Assembly (NCBI RefSeq): GCF_047948215.1
Contig: NC_134461.1
Coordinates: forward strand, 91,408,245-91,472,244
Origin: Lycorma delicatula
Lineage: Eukaryota; Arthropoda; Insecta; Hemiptera; Fulgoridae
Direction of reading: 5' to 3'
Length of the DNA stretch: 64,000 nucleotides
The notes under the pieces were generated by a model. It did no database searches. It was given only the letters and a program-made list of their open reading frames with translations, and was not told the origin of the DNA. Shown here piece after piece: positions 23,253 to 36,102 of this stretch. Position 1 is the first letter of the stretch; each line of letters begins with the position of its first letter. A program made the position numbers and the translations under genes.

Positions 23253-24629
23253 AGTTACATTAACTATTTAATGATATTTTTCTTCTTTTTTTCCGATTAC
23301 ATCTTTGCTTATTTCGAGTGATAAGTCGTCATTCTTTATGACGTCATATTGACTAAATTGCGTCACTCTGAAGATATCCAAAGATTAAATAAAAATACAA
23401 AATCAGTTTAAAGTTTAGGATACTCTGAAATATTAATTATTAATGAAATAAATTAGGCATATCAACTTTTAAAACTGATATGCTTTTAAACTAAAATATG
23501 CTGTTTTAAGTATGATATACTGTTTTAATGTTTAAGTGTATTAGAAATACTAGTAATTTAAATAGGTTTTACTACCACAAATTTTCGGTTGCTACTTAAA
23601 TTTTTGAACTATTTTTCACCCTCATCGTTATTTTTTTCCAAGTTTTTCAGCTTTTAACAAATGTTTTTCTTTTCCATAAGCGGTGCGCTTACATTTACAT
23701 AATTACACACAACGGTGCGTTGTATGTAATTGTATTTAAATTTTAAATAAACTAAAAATATGAAAATAGTTGAAAAAAATATTTCAGTATTCTTTTATAG
23801 ATACCATCTTTTTAAAGGCAGCGCATTAAATTAAAATTATTAAATTGGTAAGTATCTGTTTCAAACTTGATATCGACTTCTGTAAGTTGGAATTTTAATG
23901 AACAATTTTTTTTAATTTTTTATTATTATTACTTATCTTTAAAGAAGTATTAAGAAATCCGTCAACTACACATTATTTTTATTGGTGTTTTACTTTTTTA
24001 AAATTGCTTTTATTGATGAAATTTTAACAAGTTTTTCCAATATTAGACCTCAGAAAGAGTAGTTTGGACGGACATATCTAGAGCAGTCTTTATATTTTTC
24101 TTCAGAACTTTGTTTATGATTCTATTTTCAATCCTTCTTTATAGTAACAAAGTAACTAATCAAATTAATGGTAAATATAAAACTGTGTGAAACAACTGTT
24201 TAATGAAAGTAAACAAATTATGTTTTAGACAAATCCGTAATATTATTTAATTTTGTCGCTTTTAAAAATCATAGCAACACGAAGAGTCCATATGTAGGCT
24301 ACATATACTTTCATTAAAATTATACATTAAATACTTACCATAAAAATGTCAGTCTCAAATTTTTTTTATGTAAAAACAACACGTTTCAAGTTTTCAAAAT
24401 TTTATTATCAGGTTAACAATTTTTTGTTAATAATTTACGTTCCTTTACCTTAGTATAGTATTAAACAGGATAAGCATAGATTTTTATCAACAAAGACTTT
24501 TTTTTGGGTGAGGAGGTAGTTACGTACACCCCATAAGGGGCAAAGACTTACCTAAGATTTATTTACAATCTTTAATTTATCTTTAATCAAAGATTTATCC
24601 ACAATAAACCAAACTTTCTCCATTATCGC
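23253..24629. other. AT-rich DNA
   Basis: No gene or repeat recognised on either strand. Confidence 0.45.
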
Positions 24630-25120
24630 GAAATTAAGACATTATTCAACTGTAGACCGGTATAAAAGACTACACCTAACCAACCTCGAAACATTGTTCA
24701 AATCGAAAGACGCTTATTGAGGAAAACCCATGATCCAAAGTCACCAAAAGAAGGATACAGACTGAAATGTAACAAGGAGATCTACCAAAATCCAAAAGAC
24801 CTACAAACAGTGATAAGGAAAAGAAGGTTAAATATCTTGGTGCATAAGATCACGATGAACCTAAACAGATTAAATAAATAAATTTATGACAAGCTGTGGA
24901 ACATGAAAAGCAAATCATCTAAAACAGATGGAGGGGCCCTCCAAACAGGCTTGAAAGATGACGGACTGTTGCAATAGAGATAAATTCCGAAAAAAATAAT
25001 TTACAATAAAAAATCCTTTTGGCAGAAAAAACAACAGTAAGTAAATGGACAGATGAGCAAAACCGAAGCCAGAACGTAAAAATAAGAAACGCATGGAAGA
25101 AGAAAAAAATTTAACCTTTT
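24630..25120 (+). pseudogene. LINE C-terminal remnant
   Basis: On the plus strand the frame from about 24698 reads I-E-R-R-L-L-R-K-T, then G-Y-R-L-K-C-N-K-E-I-Y, then V-I-R-K-R-R-L-N-I-L-V-H-K-I. This is the pattern found after the reverse-transcriptase domain of several insect LINEs, where the consensus is roughly ERKILRKI...YRLRSNKEIY...RKRRLKFYGHI.RM. In-frame stops follow near 24870 and 24981. No poly-A end or target-site duplication was identified. Confidence 0.6.
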
Positions 25121-26239
25121 CATATTATTGTATTTACATTAAATTATACTATTTTTCATTTAAATGTATATTTTATGAATGAGTTCATATATTAGCCTTA
25201 CAGGAGCTCATCCTTATTTGATATTTTTAAAATTACAGTTTTTAATGTAGAATTTGCTTTATAAAGTTAATTTCTTCAATAATTATTTTTGAATTATTGT
25301 TTGGATTTTAAACTGCATAAAAAAGCTGGATTTCTCTCTCGTGAGTATTAGTACATAATTAAATCAAAATCTTTATTTTCTAGATATTAACCTTTAAATT
25401 CCCAATTTTTCGTAATTAACTTGTGTAAAAATTTTAGTTATTGAATTCAATTGTAAAAAAAAAAAATATGTGAATATTAATGATGCTTTATTATACCCTA
25501 ATTATTATTATTATAAATTTTTAAAGAGAAAGTTACAATTTTTTTTTAATTTACAGAAAACCAACACATAATATTTTTCAATTATGAAAGAAAAAAATTT
25601 TTATGAATTGGAGAATAAAAAAGTATGTTTATTGTAATGTAAATTTTTTCTTTTGCTAAATAATTCCAATTAAAGTTTTCTTAAATAATAAAATTCAACA
25701 ATAAATTTCAATTACATTAAAATGGACGGATTAAATGATTTATTCATAGTGTTTTAAATTGATAATAAAAATTTAATTCAAAAATTTATTATTTTTTTTA
25801 ATGAATTAATATTTTTTATTAGAAATGCATTAAAATGAATGTACCAGTGGGTATATTAACAATAGAAATAAGACACACACACACACACACACAAACATAT
25901 ATATATATATATAAGCTCCTTAAATTTTACTATACTCGGTTGACGTGTACGGTAGGGATGTATTGCTGGACCGGTGACTGGCTTCTTACTGCCTACAATG
26001 ATGTGCTTTCACTGTGTATTATCTTTTCACCAAATTATTTACAGTTCCAGCATTACTTCAGTTACCCCTTGCGCAGTAGTACTACTGCGAATCTTTGTAC
26101 TTACATTTTTTAAACTTTGACTAGTAAATTTATTTTAAATAAATAAATAATTATTGAAGCAAAAAATGTTTTAAAAAATCATTACAGGAACATTATTAGA
26201 CGATTTTCCTTTTTTAATGCTAAAATATATAATGAATTG
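25121..26239. other. AT-rich DNA with (CA)n(TA)n repeat
   Basis: A compound microsatellite lies at 25872-25912. The frame crossing it (25835-26113) is partly repeat-derived and has no known domain. Confidence 0.45.
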
Positions 26240-26345
26240 ATTGAGCCTGTCAAAGTGACAGATAAATGATATCAGGTTCGATTACCCGCATGGTTTTGGC
26301 ATTTTTCACGTGTCTTTATCATCCATTTCATCTTCCTAGTTAAAA
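26240..26345 (+). mobile_element. Possible degenerate SINE-2 fragment
   Basis: GGTTCGATTACCCG followed by TTTGGCATTTTTCACGTG resembles the B box and body of SINE-2. The match is weak and the ends are not definable. Confidence 0.35.
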
Positions 26346-27891
26346 TATTTTTTGTAACTCCGAAATCGTAATAATAAAAAAGTAAATTTAAAAACTAGAT
26401 ACTTTTTTCAATTTATTTAATTTTTTTTTATGGAAAATATTTTATTTGAAGTTTAAATACAGAATTGTATTTTTTCTGTAAAAATAATCATACCCTAAAG
26501 AATATTTTTATTCTCTAAAGTAATGTTTATCTTAAAAATATATTTCTTACAAAGATTTTGTATAATAATAGTATAATTTTAGATAAAGTGTATCATTATT
26601 CGTTATATGAAATCGTTCAATATTTTTATCAAAAACATAAATAAATTTTTTTACTGAAATATTGTTTGTGAATTTATTATCTGAACTTTAAACGCATATA
26701 ATTGCATCAGTAACTCTTGTTTATAGTTCTTTATCTTAAACATTTATAGTTAAATACTTTTGGATTTATTTTATAAAATATTTTACCGGCCCCTTTTCTC
26801 ATTTTATTTTTTGCTCAAATCACAGTTATAGGCAATAAATAAATTTTAAAGTTCGTCGAGTTCAAATGTTTTTTTTTTATTTTTTTATTTTGTGTGTGGC
26901 CGATACGATAGGTCGACATTTGTTTAATGGGGCGATAGATCATTCGGGAGGACTTCGGTCGTGCCGAGCAATGGAGACAGGATATTGTTCCCGAACATAT
27001 GCTCGTGACTATGGTCTGTCGGCCGGTGCGCCGGTATAGCCCCGGCTGGGGTTCAGTGGTGACCCCCATCACGACCTCTTCTTACTACTCTCTCGCTCTC
27101 GCTTTCTCTCTCTCTCATCCTCCGTCTTTATCCTTCATTTTTCCTCAAGCAAAATCTTCCTTCGTTACCCTTCTTATTCATTTCTTTTGTTTTTTTCTTT
27201 TTCTTATTCTGCTTGATCTTCCTGCTCGTTTCTTTAGTTCTTCATGATCTACAAAAAACAATCTGATATTTCCAAACATATAATCGTTCGATCTTATTTT
27301 TTGATAGTTCAGCTACTGGGAATTATCCAGCCTCAAGTCGTGACTATTAACTTAAATATATGTTTATATTTGTTTTATAAAGTTTTCTCTTTTAAAGCTT
27401 TTGTTTCCTTTCTTGGGCAAATTATAATATTTTCTAAACTATATTTAGTTTAGAATTAATTGCACGATACAATTTTAAAATTGCTTTTGAAAGTAATCAG
27501 TTTTCATTTATATTGTAAGTGGAAAAAAATTTTTAATTTATGTTTTAGCCACAAAATTGTTAAAATAATTTTTTCTAAACCTGTATAGTTTTTTTTACAT
27601 AATTAATTGAAATCGAAAATATAAATGGACATACAACAGTCTTATAAAAGTTAGACTAGTACATAAAGTAATTTACAACAAAACCTTCTTCATTTTTACA
27701 CAACAGTTCGGTAAAATGTATAATAAATTTTGAAAGTTAGAGTGAAATAACGATCAGAGATATATATTATTGATCGTAGATTAATAATTTAAAAAAAAGG
27801 TTTCAGTCAATACGAGTTTGTTAGGAAAATTACGTCAAAATTAGTTCAAAAATAAATTTTAATTTTAAACAACACAAGCAGTTCTAAATCG
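26346..27891. other. AT-rich DNA around a GC-rich island
   Basis: The island at about 26900-27110 contains GTCGGCCGGTGCGCCGG and AGCCCCGGCTGGGG, then a CT-rich tract to about 27240. The two overlapping short frames give no recognisable protein. It may be a remnant of a LINE, given its resemblance in composition to the gag-bearing copy, but no motif confirms this. Confidence 0.3.
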
Positions 27892-29270
27892 CGCGCGCAT
27901 ACCGTATTTCATTTGCGCGGGTGTGACGGTGCTAGAGGCGACGGTCGGCACTAACTAAACTAATGTAGTTTAACAAATTGCGTAGAACAAATTTCGTTTG
28001 TGCGGTCGGCAGACTGGTGTAGCGGTGTAGCCGCTAGTTTTATCGCACCAGGTACCGACTCAACCGAGCCATCGAGTTCCGTTTTTACACTTTAAATACA
28101 ATTTATTTTCCCTGAGGGCGTCATATTGCGAAACAAAAGGGGCAACGGTGGCGGTTCCTCCTCTGCTGGCGACAGAATTATTGAAGGTTGCCGAATTAGA
28201 ATCGGGTGGATCTTGTCGGGTGTCCAGGAGGTCCGACGAAGAACGTTGCTATCGATGTCGGGGTATAGGGCACCGGGCGGGGAGACCTGCGGCGGTCCTG
28301 ACAGAAGGGGACGATGTTTCAATTGTGGGGTTGAGGGGTATCTCCGTAAGGACTGTCCAGCGGAGGCTAAGTGTTCGCACTGCAATGCCCGTGGGCACGC
28401 TCTTGAGGACTGTGGATGCAGGGCCGGCGCCCGGAAATGAATCCTGTAGTATTCACTCTTGTTAGGAATTAAGGATTGTGGCTGCCCCATCCAGGAGGGG
28501 TGGGCCGCTTAGGTGTCCCACCATCGGTAATCGGTCGGGGACTCCCTTATGGCTTCGGATTTTGGGGGTAATGTAAGACCGTAGTACCAGTGGGGGATCC
28601 CTCCGGGAGTTCCTCACTAGAGGCAAGGGGTAAAGACCGGAGTCCCGATGAGAGGACCCGCTTGGGGTCCCCTCATTAGAGATAGATCACCAAAAGACCT
28701 AGCTCCTGCTGCCTGGGGGTAACTTTAATTCTCGACGAGGCAGTATGATGCGAAAGTATCTCCTGGAGCTGTGCTAAGGCTTGGTTGTATGACCGGCTCA
28801 TGGGAGAAGGATAAGAAATGATGCACACAAAGAAAATAAATAAATAAATGCTAATCATTTATTTAATGCTACCACTCACTTGTGACGTCATAACATAGCA
28901 GACGACTACAACAGCAATTTTTTGAGTGGAGGTGCGAGTTCACGTAATTTTTTTTTCAAATATTTTTATTTTTTAATTAACAAATGTGCCTAAGAAAAAT
29001 ATGACCTCAATTATGCGAAATCTCGAGGTACTGAGGGTGACCTTGCTTACAGCTTCACCCCTTGCCTTTTAATGGCATCAATGCCCCGTATATAGAAGTA
29101 GTCTGACCAAGTTTGGTCAAAATTGTTCCAATCGTTTTGGAGATATAAGGTGATTTAGAGACCAACTCCGAAAACGCACACATACATACGTACATATCCG
29201 GAAAATTTCCATCCGGAGTTTTGGGTTCCTCAGGTGTCAAAACGTCATTTAAATGGGAAAGTTAAACTCA
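27892..29270 (+). mobile_element. LINE-type retroelement copy with gag zinc-knuckle segment
   Basis: The ends match the shorter copy at 20417-21150; the middle (28099-28850) contains the gag fragment described separately. The composition is far more GC-rich than the surroundings. Order: GC-rich 5' region, gag knuckles, a stretch with CCAGTGGGGGATCCC, then the 3' region with ATCAATGCCCC and GGTGTCAAAACGTCA. There is no reverse transcriptase, so this copy is itself incomplete. Confidence 0.75.
28148..28437 (+). pseudogene. gag-like CCHC zinc-knuckle fragment of a non-LTR retrotransposon
   Basis: Three successive CCHC-type knuckles can be read if one frameshift near 28289 is allowed. Knuckle 1 (C-Y-R-C-R-G-I-G-H, about 28247-28292) is in one frame and is interrupted by the shift before its last Cys. 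Knuckle 2 (C-F-N-C-G-V-E-G-Y-L-R-K-D-C, 28315-28356) is in the next frame and has Tyr where the His ligand should be. Knuckle 3 (C-S-H-C-N-A-R-G-H-A-L-E-D-C, 28372-28413) is intact. Three clustered knuckles at the end of ORF1 are typical of R1/I/Jockey-type LINEs, where they bind the element RNA. Related pieces lie at 45236-45750 and 63777-63880. Confidence 0.8.
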
Positions 29271-30110
29271 TCTGCAAAATAAAAATATAAATAAAGTTTT
29301 TACTTTTGGTATAAAGAGCTAAGCTGCAAAAAGCAAAGTTTGGCAATCAGGCAAAAAACTGGGTATGGGTTTTGTTTTGCATTTCTCGATATTTCTTGAT
29401 CCAGGGATCAAAAAAAAAAACAAAAAAAAAGTTGGGGATAATGGATCTACGTACATCCGTAAGTGAACGTGTGTTGACGTATTTTAAGCTTCAACTTTTG
29501 ATTGGATAAACTGATTTTAATGGAATTTGACGCAGATACTCCTGTATATAAGGCAGTTTTGTTTGTTTATGTCCAGAGGAATTTAGATATTTTTCATTTT
29601 TGTCAATTTTCTCAGAATTTTGTAAACATAACCTCACTTTATTTTAAGGTCAGTTTATCCTGCTACCCCACCTAGAAAATCGAATGGTTCAGAAAACTAG
29701 ATATCAATTTTTAGCTATATTGAAATTTGTATTTATACCTATATAAATATATTTATATATGCTTTTCTTTTATAATTTTTTGTATGTTTAGTTTTGATAT
29801 TTTGGGCATAGCATATCCACGCACTATCCGAAAATAAATAAATAATTAAGCTCAGAATATGCGTGCATGTTTATCTTATCTTTAAAAAATATTTAATTCT
29901 TATTGTTTTACAGAAATATTTTTATCTCTTCTAGGCATAGTTTAGTGCAAGTAACCCCCCAAAAAATACTTCAGACAATATTGTGGGTGGGGAATCCGAT
30001 CAAAGTTTAAAAATATCACTATCACTATTTTTCCACTTTATAAGAATAAATAACCAGTTCCAGGAAAGTATTACAACTTTTTTGTCAGTTTTTTATTAAC
30101 AGTTTAATTT
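29271..30110 (+). repeat. Dispersed repeat R4, copy 1
   Basis: The part from about 29600 matches 47970-48325: TTTCTCAGAATTTTGTAAACATAAC, AAAATCGAATG, CATAGTTTAGTGCAAGTAACCC, AATACTT, ATCCGATCA, and in the last part AACCAGTTCCAGGAAAGT, which matches 49500-49540. No frame of note. Confidence 0.6.
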
Positions 30111-30907
30111 CCTTTATTCATTTCCCAACAATATTTCCAATATAACTAATTTTAACCACTATTCTTTCGTTAAAATCATGCTTCTTATTAGAAAGAAATA
30201 ATACATTAAACATAAATTAAAAAATTTCGTCATGTTTTTTTGTATTTCTATTACTACATGAAAACAAACTATATAATTATTGTTTTATATTTTTATAATT
30301 TTTGCTTCCCATGTTTCTATTTCTTTTAAGCTCTTTCGGTTTTCTTATTACTAGCATTATTATAATTATAATACTAATTACGCAAGAAGTGTAAATATAA
30401 TTAATTACCATTGTAGTTAGTACAAAATGTAGAAAGGCAGCTTTCTCAATAATTTACAATCTCCTTTATTTCTTAAATTCAAATCCATTAATTTTTTCAA
30501 CTATTGTTTTCATAATTTTATTTTTTTTGCTGTTAAAAGTATATTAAATAGTTGCATACATTTCCTGTTGCAAATTTTCTTATACCGAGAATAAATAACA
30601 ACACTTGAATCGCAAGAGACATTAATCATAGATGCTTTCTCTAAAATTAAAAACGTGTACAATTCATCGGCTCCAATAGTAAAATTGGTGAAGTTGTTAA
30701 CTTTAGACCTGAATATCAAATGCACGTTGGCGGGCTTAGCATACCAATATGAAACAATTCACTTGGCTAAATTAAGCAGAGAATGGAAAATCGCTTCAAA
30801 CTTAACATTTCCTACTAGGCCTTGTATAATGCTCTGTTTTTAGTCAGTGTCTTGTTCCATCCTTCAGAGACTCACTTTATTACGAATGTACAATTAATAC
30901 AATAATG

Positions 30908-30942
<35 letters not shown>

Positions 30943-31859
30943 TTAAAAGTTCAAATATCACAATAAAAGTAATTTATATTATAAATGAAATAAATACTTT
31001 TGTTTATTTGATTGAACCAGCGAATAATAAAATATTAAGAATAATTAAACCTAACCGAGGTATTGAACCAGTATTTTGATCATCAGAATCCATTGATATT
31101 TTGTCGGAAGTTAGTTTCGTATTACGATAATTTGTTTCGTAAATTGAATATCATAGATAAATAAGAAGTTATTTATGGTAAGACTTAAGTTTCATTTCCT
31201 CCTTTTTTATTTGTAAAATTAAATTTTTTTTCCCTTTTTCGTATTCTTTATAAATTTTCATTCTTTCTTTTACTCTTTATAAATTGTCACTTTTTTGTGA
31301 AACAAATCTATTTTCGATACAAATAAATCGATATTGAAAATACTACCGATTTTACATTTAGAATCGAATATATGATTTTTTTTGACCTTGAAGTTACAAT
31401 TAAACATGCATATAGGCAAAACGCATAGGTCAAACCAAATGGTAAACAATAAAGGTAAAAATTAGGAGAAAAATAATGGTCAAAATTAGAAGAATTTTGA
31501 GTCCTATATATCCTTAGCGATATATTGATTTTGAATTCAGCTTCTCCTTTGTTATTTTGTCAAGGAAGGTTAGTTTCGTATTACGATAATTTGTTTAGTA
31601 AATTGAATATAATATAAAAATAATAAATTAGTTAATTAAATTTAAATTTAAGCTTTCAGCTCTCGTATTGAGTGAATTTTCATATAGATATTATAGATCT
31701 TGATGAAAATGATGAGTGTGCAATCTTTAAAAGACACCTATACCGATCTAAATCAAATTAAATTGGGAAGATTTGCTGATATTTTTTCGCTTTTCCTTGA
31801 TCAATTTTCATCATTCAAAAAAAAAAAAAAATGTTATAAAAGAGGTAATCAATTTTTGA
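30111..31859. other. AT-rich DNA
   Basis: A (TA)n tract lies at 30909-30939. The frame at 30655-30843 has no recognised domain. The phrase TTAGTTTCGTATTACGATAATTTGTTT occurs twice (about 31110 and 31570), a local duplication. Confidence 0.45.
30909..30939. repeat. (TA)n microsatellite
   Basis: About 15 TA units. Confidence 0.95.
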
Positions 31860-34195
31860 CACCTAATAATAGCATTCCGAGACGCTGCCTGCTAGGGCAA
31901 CCCGCCTGGAGGGCCTAGCTTCAGAGACGTACCGTAGGCACGCCCTGCTGCTAGTACCACATTCCTAATATCTTCTACAATAATAGTGACATTTTGAACC
32001 GGATGTTTCTGTTTTTGCATCCAGATTACTGCAAAAAATTGAATATTATCATTTATATTTTTATGCTACAAGAGTTTTTGATGATTTTTAACGTTTACTT
32101 TCAATTTTTATTTTTTTGGTTCTATGTCTTTAATTTTATTATCCGAGAAGGGAGCCTTTTGCACAGCCTATTAGATGTTTTATATACTTTCTTTATTCTG
32201 TTATTTTAACTTTTATATTTAAAAGACTTCGTCTGCGATATTACTTTTGAGTTTTATTTCACCTTTTTGACTTCATTGTTTTAATAAATTTTTATTATAT
32301 GATTAATATTAATTTTACACCTTATAAGTTTTATTATTTTGGAATTATTTTACCCTTTTACTAATAAAAATTCCGGCGATGATAATCCTCAGGCGTTTTT
32401 CGCCCCCCCGCCACCAAAAAAAAACTTTTATAAAATGATATTATATATATATTTATCTGATCCCTGTAGGGAAGAAACCTTCCTTATGACGATTCTGGTC
32501 GCCATTTAATTTTACTTTTTAAATATTTTTTTATCTATTTTAATAATGATAAAAATAGATAACGCAGACAAACAAAGTCAACATTCCAACTTGTAGAATA
32601 ATAATGAACCACGCTTCTGACCTGCCCCGCTCAAATTTTTCCGACTTTAAATTGAGCGTAACTCAAGAACAGTTCAACGTATTTTCATAAAACTTTCACA
32701 TGCACAACCTCAGATACACTGCTACTTCCTGATCCAGGTAGGAGAAGACACCCACCTTGTGATGATCCCGTTCGCTACACCACCCCCTCTTTTCCTAGCT
32801 GTGATGGGCTTTACCGGAGGTCGTCTTTTAGACATTCTAAACTTGATAACACAATACAGTCATCAGTTTGGCCTCTATCAGGATGCCACCGATGCAAATA
32901 CTTTCGCAGACATTTCCATCAATGTATTTACATAATATAATATCGCCTTCGTATGCCCTCTTCCAGCCATGATCACCTACCATAACTTACAACCCTCAAC
33001 TATCAAATTAATAGAACCGCGATCCCCTCGCTATTCTGAAGGTTTCACACAAAATTCTCCCTGTATATATCTTAATTAGATTTTTAATAATAGTAAAATA
33101 ATACTATCGTAATGCAAATAATTTTATAATACTATCGTAGTGAATAATACTATAATAACGATTTGAGTAAAAATACTGTTCTCATACCATTAAAACAAGC
33201 GTTGATCGCAACAATGACAATTTTGTCCTACCATTCAATTTCTTTAAAGTCCTCTTGGATAATCTTAAAAATCAAGAAAGAGATGTAAAAGTTAATTAAA
33301 CCTCTAATAAAAACATACCTTATCTGTCTCTGCTCTAGTCCGCTTTCGAGAGCGAGGTCAATGCCAACAGTCTCTCTTAGCGCAGCTCTATCACACATAT
33401 ATTTATGTATACAAATAGAATAATTTTGGTTATACAATAAATTATATAAGCTTGATTATATTATATAATATGTGTATTATTTAGTAATAATAATAATAAT
33501 TTTAAATATGTTTAAAAATTATGTACACTGTCATATTTTTGACATTCAATATTATATTTATTCGATCCATTGAATGGTATTCGAATTAAAGTAGTACATG
33601 TTGTGTTTCTGTTTTACTTTTCCGATGTTGATATTACAATCTCTTTTTTCTTTTAGAAATTAAATGACATAATGAAGGATGTCATGTTAACTACACAAAT
33701 TTAGGTTTTTTTTTTAATTCGTTATCCTTTCTTATTTTAAGTTAGTATGGAAAGGCATGGTGCTTGTTTTCTTGAGCTAGCTAGCCTACCTTGTTGTCTT
33801 TTAAGCTAAATTCTACTGTCAGATTAACGTAATACTACATCTTGTTTATCGACTTATGTTTTTCTCTCTTTTGCTATCTTCTTGTCAATGTCGTAATAAT
33901 GATAATAATGATTGATATTAATTTACACCTACAATTATACATATAGTAACTCACATACGTTTCTTGGATCGGTTATAAAATACACATTTTTTTTTTATAA
34001 AAAGATTATTTTTTTAAAAATTAATAATGAATAAATAAAAAGTATTTTTAATTATTACAATATATAATTTCCTTGACAACAAAAAATATCAAACAGAATA
34101 GTAAATTTAAAAAAAAAATTATCATTTAAAATTCATCTATCAGTAATTCTAAAATTTTTATTATTTTTTTCGAGGTAAATAAATAAAAAGTCAAA
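31860..34195. other. Mixed-composition and AT-rich DNA
   Basis: A GC-richer patch lies at 31870-31965. The phrase CTGATCC...GTAGG...GA(A)GA occurs at about 32458 and again at 32730, followed by similar sequence, so a diverged repeat is present. A reverse partial copy of the 8.2-kb tandem unit lies at 32640-32715. The segment 32760-33060 is GC-richer, with no identifiable protein. Confidence 0.35.
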
Positions 34196-34708
34196 ATGTT
34201 TCCGTACGATTTAACTAAGATGAATCCAAACAAACTGTTAATCGAAAATTACGATTACAATAGAACGTTAGCAAAAGCTTTAATAGAATTATATCCTTTA
34301 GATGACCGAAACAAAATTGATAAATGGATTCAAAGGCTGGAAGAGATGAATCATACACCGGAACAGTTATTATATCGAAGTCATTACATGTGGTTTATTC
34401 TATTAGTTATGCAAAAAGGACAAATAACGCCACCTTTTAATAGAGACCCACCGATGGGTCAGTTGAAACCTCTCCACGAAGTTTTACCGATAGAAATATA
34501 TGAAGATATCATTAATAGTGCTACTTCACAACAAATGAACCAAAGTTGGATAGATAAATTAGCTGCTGAAGGTAAAACACCTGAAGATGAATCAAAAAGG
34601 GGTTTATTTCCTTGTAACTTTTTTGAAAATCAGCCGGTTCCTGCTGAGGGTGCATTTTGTTATGCTGTGGTGTTTAGTGATTTTAATACATCACCAGATG
34701 CTATATAA
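34196..34708 (+). CDS. DUF4485-domain protein, 170 aa
   Basis: This is the only ORF that looks like a host gene. It starts at ATG in a good context (GTCAAAATG), runs 170 codons and stops at TAA; AATAAA signals follow at 34742 and 34944. Residues ~12-97 resemble DUF4485, the small N-terminal domain of centrosomal CEP112 and related proteins. There is a leading helix with K-I-D-K-W-I-Q-R-L (40-48), then Y-R-S-H-Y-M-W-F-I-L-L (60-70), G-Q-I-T-P-P-F (75-81) and P-P-M-G-Q-L-K-P-L (85-93), which follow the domain's N.Y..LLL.ML..G.L..PF...P..G.L..L pattern. Residues 98-170 are unassigned. No signal peptide or membrane segment is evident. Codons are balanced for such AT-rich DNA and no stop interrupts it. 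It may be a single-exon gene, the last exon of a longer gene, or an old retrocopy. CEP112 proteins are far longer, so this would be a stand-alone domain protein. Confidence 0.6.
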   Translation: MFPYDLTKMNPNKLLIENYDYNRTLAKALIELYPLDDRNKIDKWIQRLEEMNHTPEQLLYRSHYMWFILLVMQKGQITPPFNRDPPMGQLKPLHEVLPIEIYEDIINSATSQQMNQSWIDKLAAEGKTPEDESKRGLFPCNFFENQPVPAEGAFCYAVVFSDFNTSPDAI

Positions 34709-34741
34709 AAATTAAAAACATTTCTATAAAAGATAGTAATG

Positions 34742-34747
34742 AATAAA
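34742..34747 (+). promoter_or_regulatory. Polyadenylation signal of the DUF4485-like gene
   Basis: AATAAA lies 34 bp after the stop codon. A second AATAAA at 34944-34949 is an alternative. Confidence 0.5.
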
Positions 34748-35461
34748 AATAAACGCAAAGAAATATTAGTAAGTCTGGTTATTATTTGTTTAATTGTGTA
34801 TTTTGTTATATTTGTCTTTGTCTTTTTATGTTATTGTGTTTTGTTATTTGGTTTACTGTTCCTGTAATAGTCGTGAAAATTGTTTATTAAAGATTTATTT
34901 TTTACTATGTAATAATTACTATTAGTTTTAATATTAATTTATCAATAAAACAGAATAAACATTTGAAACATATCTTACACTTTTTATTGTCATTTTACTC
35001 ATACATATAAGTAAAAAAGAAATTTACATTATTCCGGTTGAATTTCCAATTTCATTATTAAAATCTTTCATATAATATAACACTAAAAAAAAAGAAACAA
35101 CGGGCCTACACGGCCCGCCGCGAAAATGTTACATGGTTTATGTTTCATTACATATGATTTTAAATGTTTTTGCCAATTGTAACTAAAGTTCTTAAATTTA
35201 GCATATTAACAACAACACAACAAAAATTTTACAAGCTTTTGAAAGCTTCAAAATGCTGAACATTTTTAAGTGTTTCTTGAGTTGTGATTTTTACTAAAGC
35301 TCTAAACTCAATGTTTTCCTTTTCATCCCTAAAACACAAATATAATTTTAGATAAATAGTTCGTATCAAGGAAAACAAATCGTTCGAACGAATGAGTCGT
35401 TAGTGCGCTTTATTCAAAATAAAAATGTGAGAACATGAAGGAAACAAACATATCATCCTTT
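34748..35461. other. AT-rich 3' flank
   Basis: No gene seen. A GGGCC...CCCGCC-type short inverted motif near 35100-35122 (GGGCCTACACGGCCCG) is the only notable feature. Confidence 0.4.
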
Positions 35462-36100
35462 TCACTTCCTTGTACGAAGTAAAGGAAGTATTGTAATAAT
35501 GAAAAATTTCAGATTTCAACGAAAATATCCATTTTGACTATCCCTGAATCCATATTTTCGGTGTGACATCTGTACGTAGGAACTTAATGTACGTATGTAT
35601 CTCGCATAACCGTAGAATTACAAAACAACAATTACGGTTAAACAATTAACCGTAGAATATTGAAATTTTTGATGTAGGACTGTTGTAACATCTAGTTGTG
35701 TATCTCCCCTTTTGATTGCATTCGGCTGGACCAAAAGTGTCCAAAAAAGCCCAAAATCAAAAAAATATCGATTTTGGACTTTTTATTATTTGCAGTAATA
35801 AGCCCTCATTGTTATGTTTTTAACAGTATATAATATGTGGTACTTATTTTCTTTGGTTCCAGAGTTATAGCCGAATAAAATTTTAATTAATGAAATATTT
35901 GGATATTACAAAGGGAAGGCACATCGGTTCGAATCCGACTTCATTTTTTTTTTAATTTAAATATATTGATGTGTTAATTATTAAACTCTGATTGAAAAAC
36001 ATTATGAAAAAAATCAGTTGTTGTTTGTGATATAAAATTCTATGTACTTTTCATTTTATTCAAAAAATTTTACAGAGGTGTAATTATTAATAAATCAATA
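35462..36100 (+). repeat. Dispersed repeat R3, copy 3 (inverted relative to copies 1 and 2)
   Basis: Reads, in order, ACTTCCTTGTACGAAGT hairpin, CATTTTGACTA, CATCTAGTTGTG, GGCACATCGGTTCGAATCCGAC and the AT-rich zone. It is the reverse complement of the other copies. The mariner at 36103 begins directly at its AT-rich end, suggesting that the mariner inserted into or beside this copy. Confidence 0.75.
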
Positions 36101-36102
36101 TA

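Noticed and set aside
26815..27247. Overlapping short ORFs in a GC-rich island
   Set aside because: No conserved motif; probably element debris or a CT-rich artefact.
33228..33437. 69-codon minus-strand ORF
   Set aside because: A short GC-richer centre with AT-rich ends; no family recognised.
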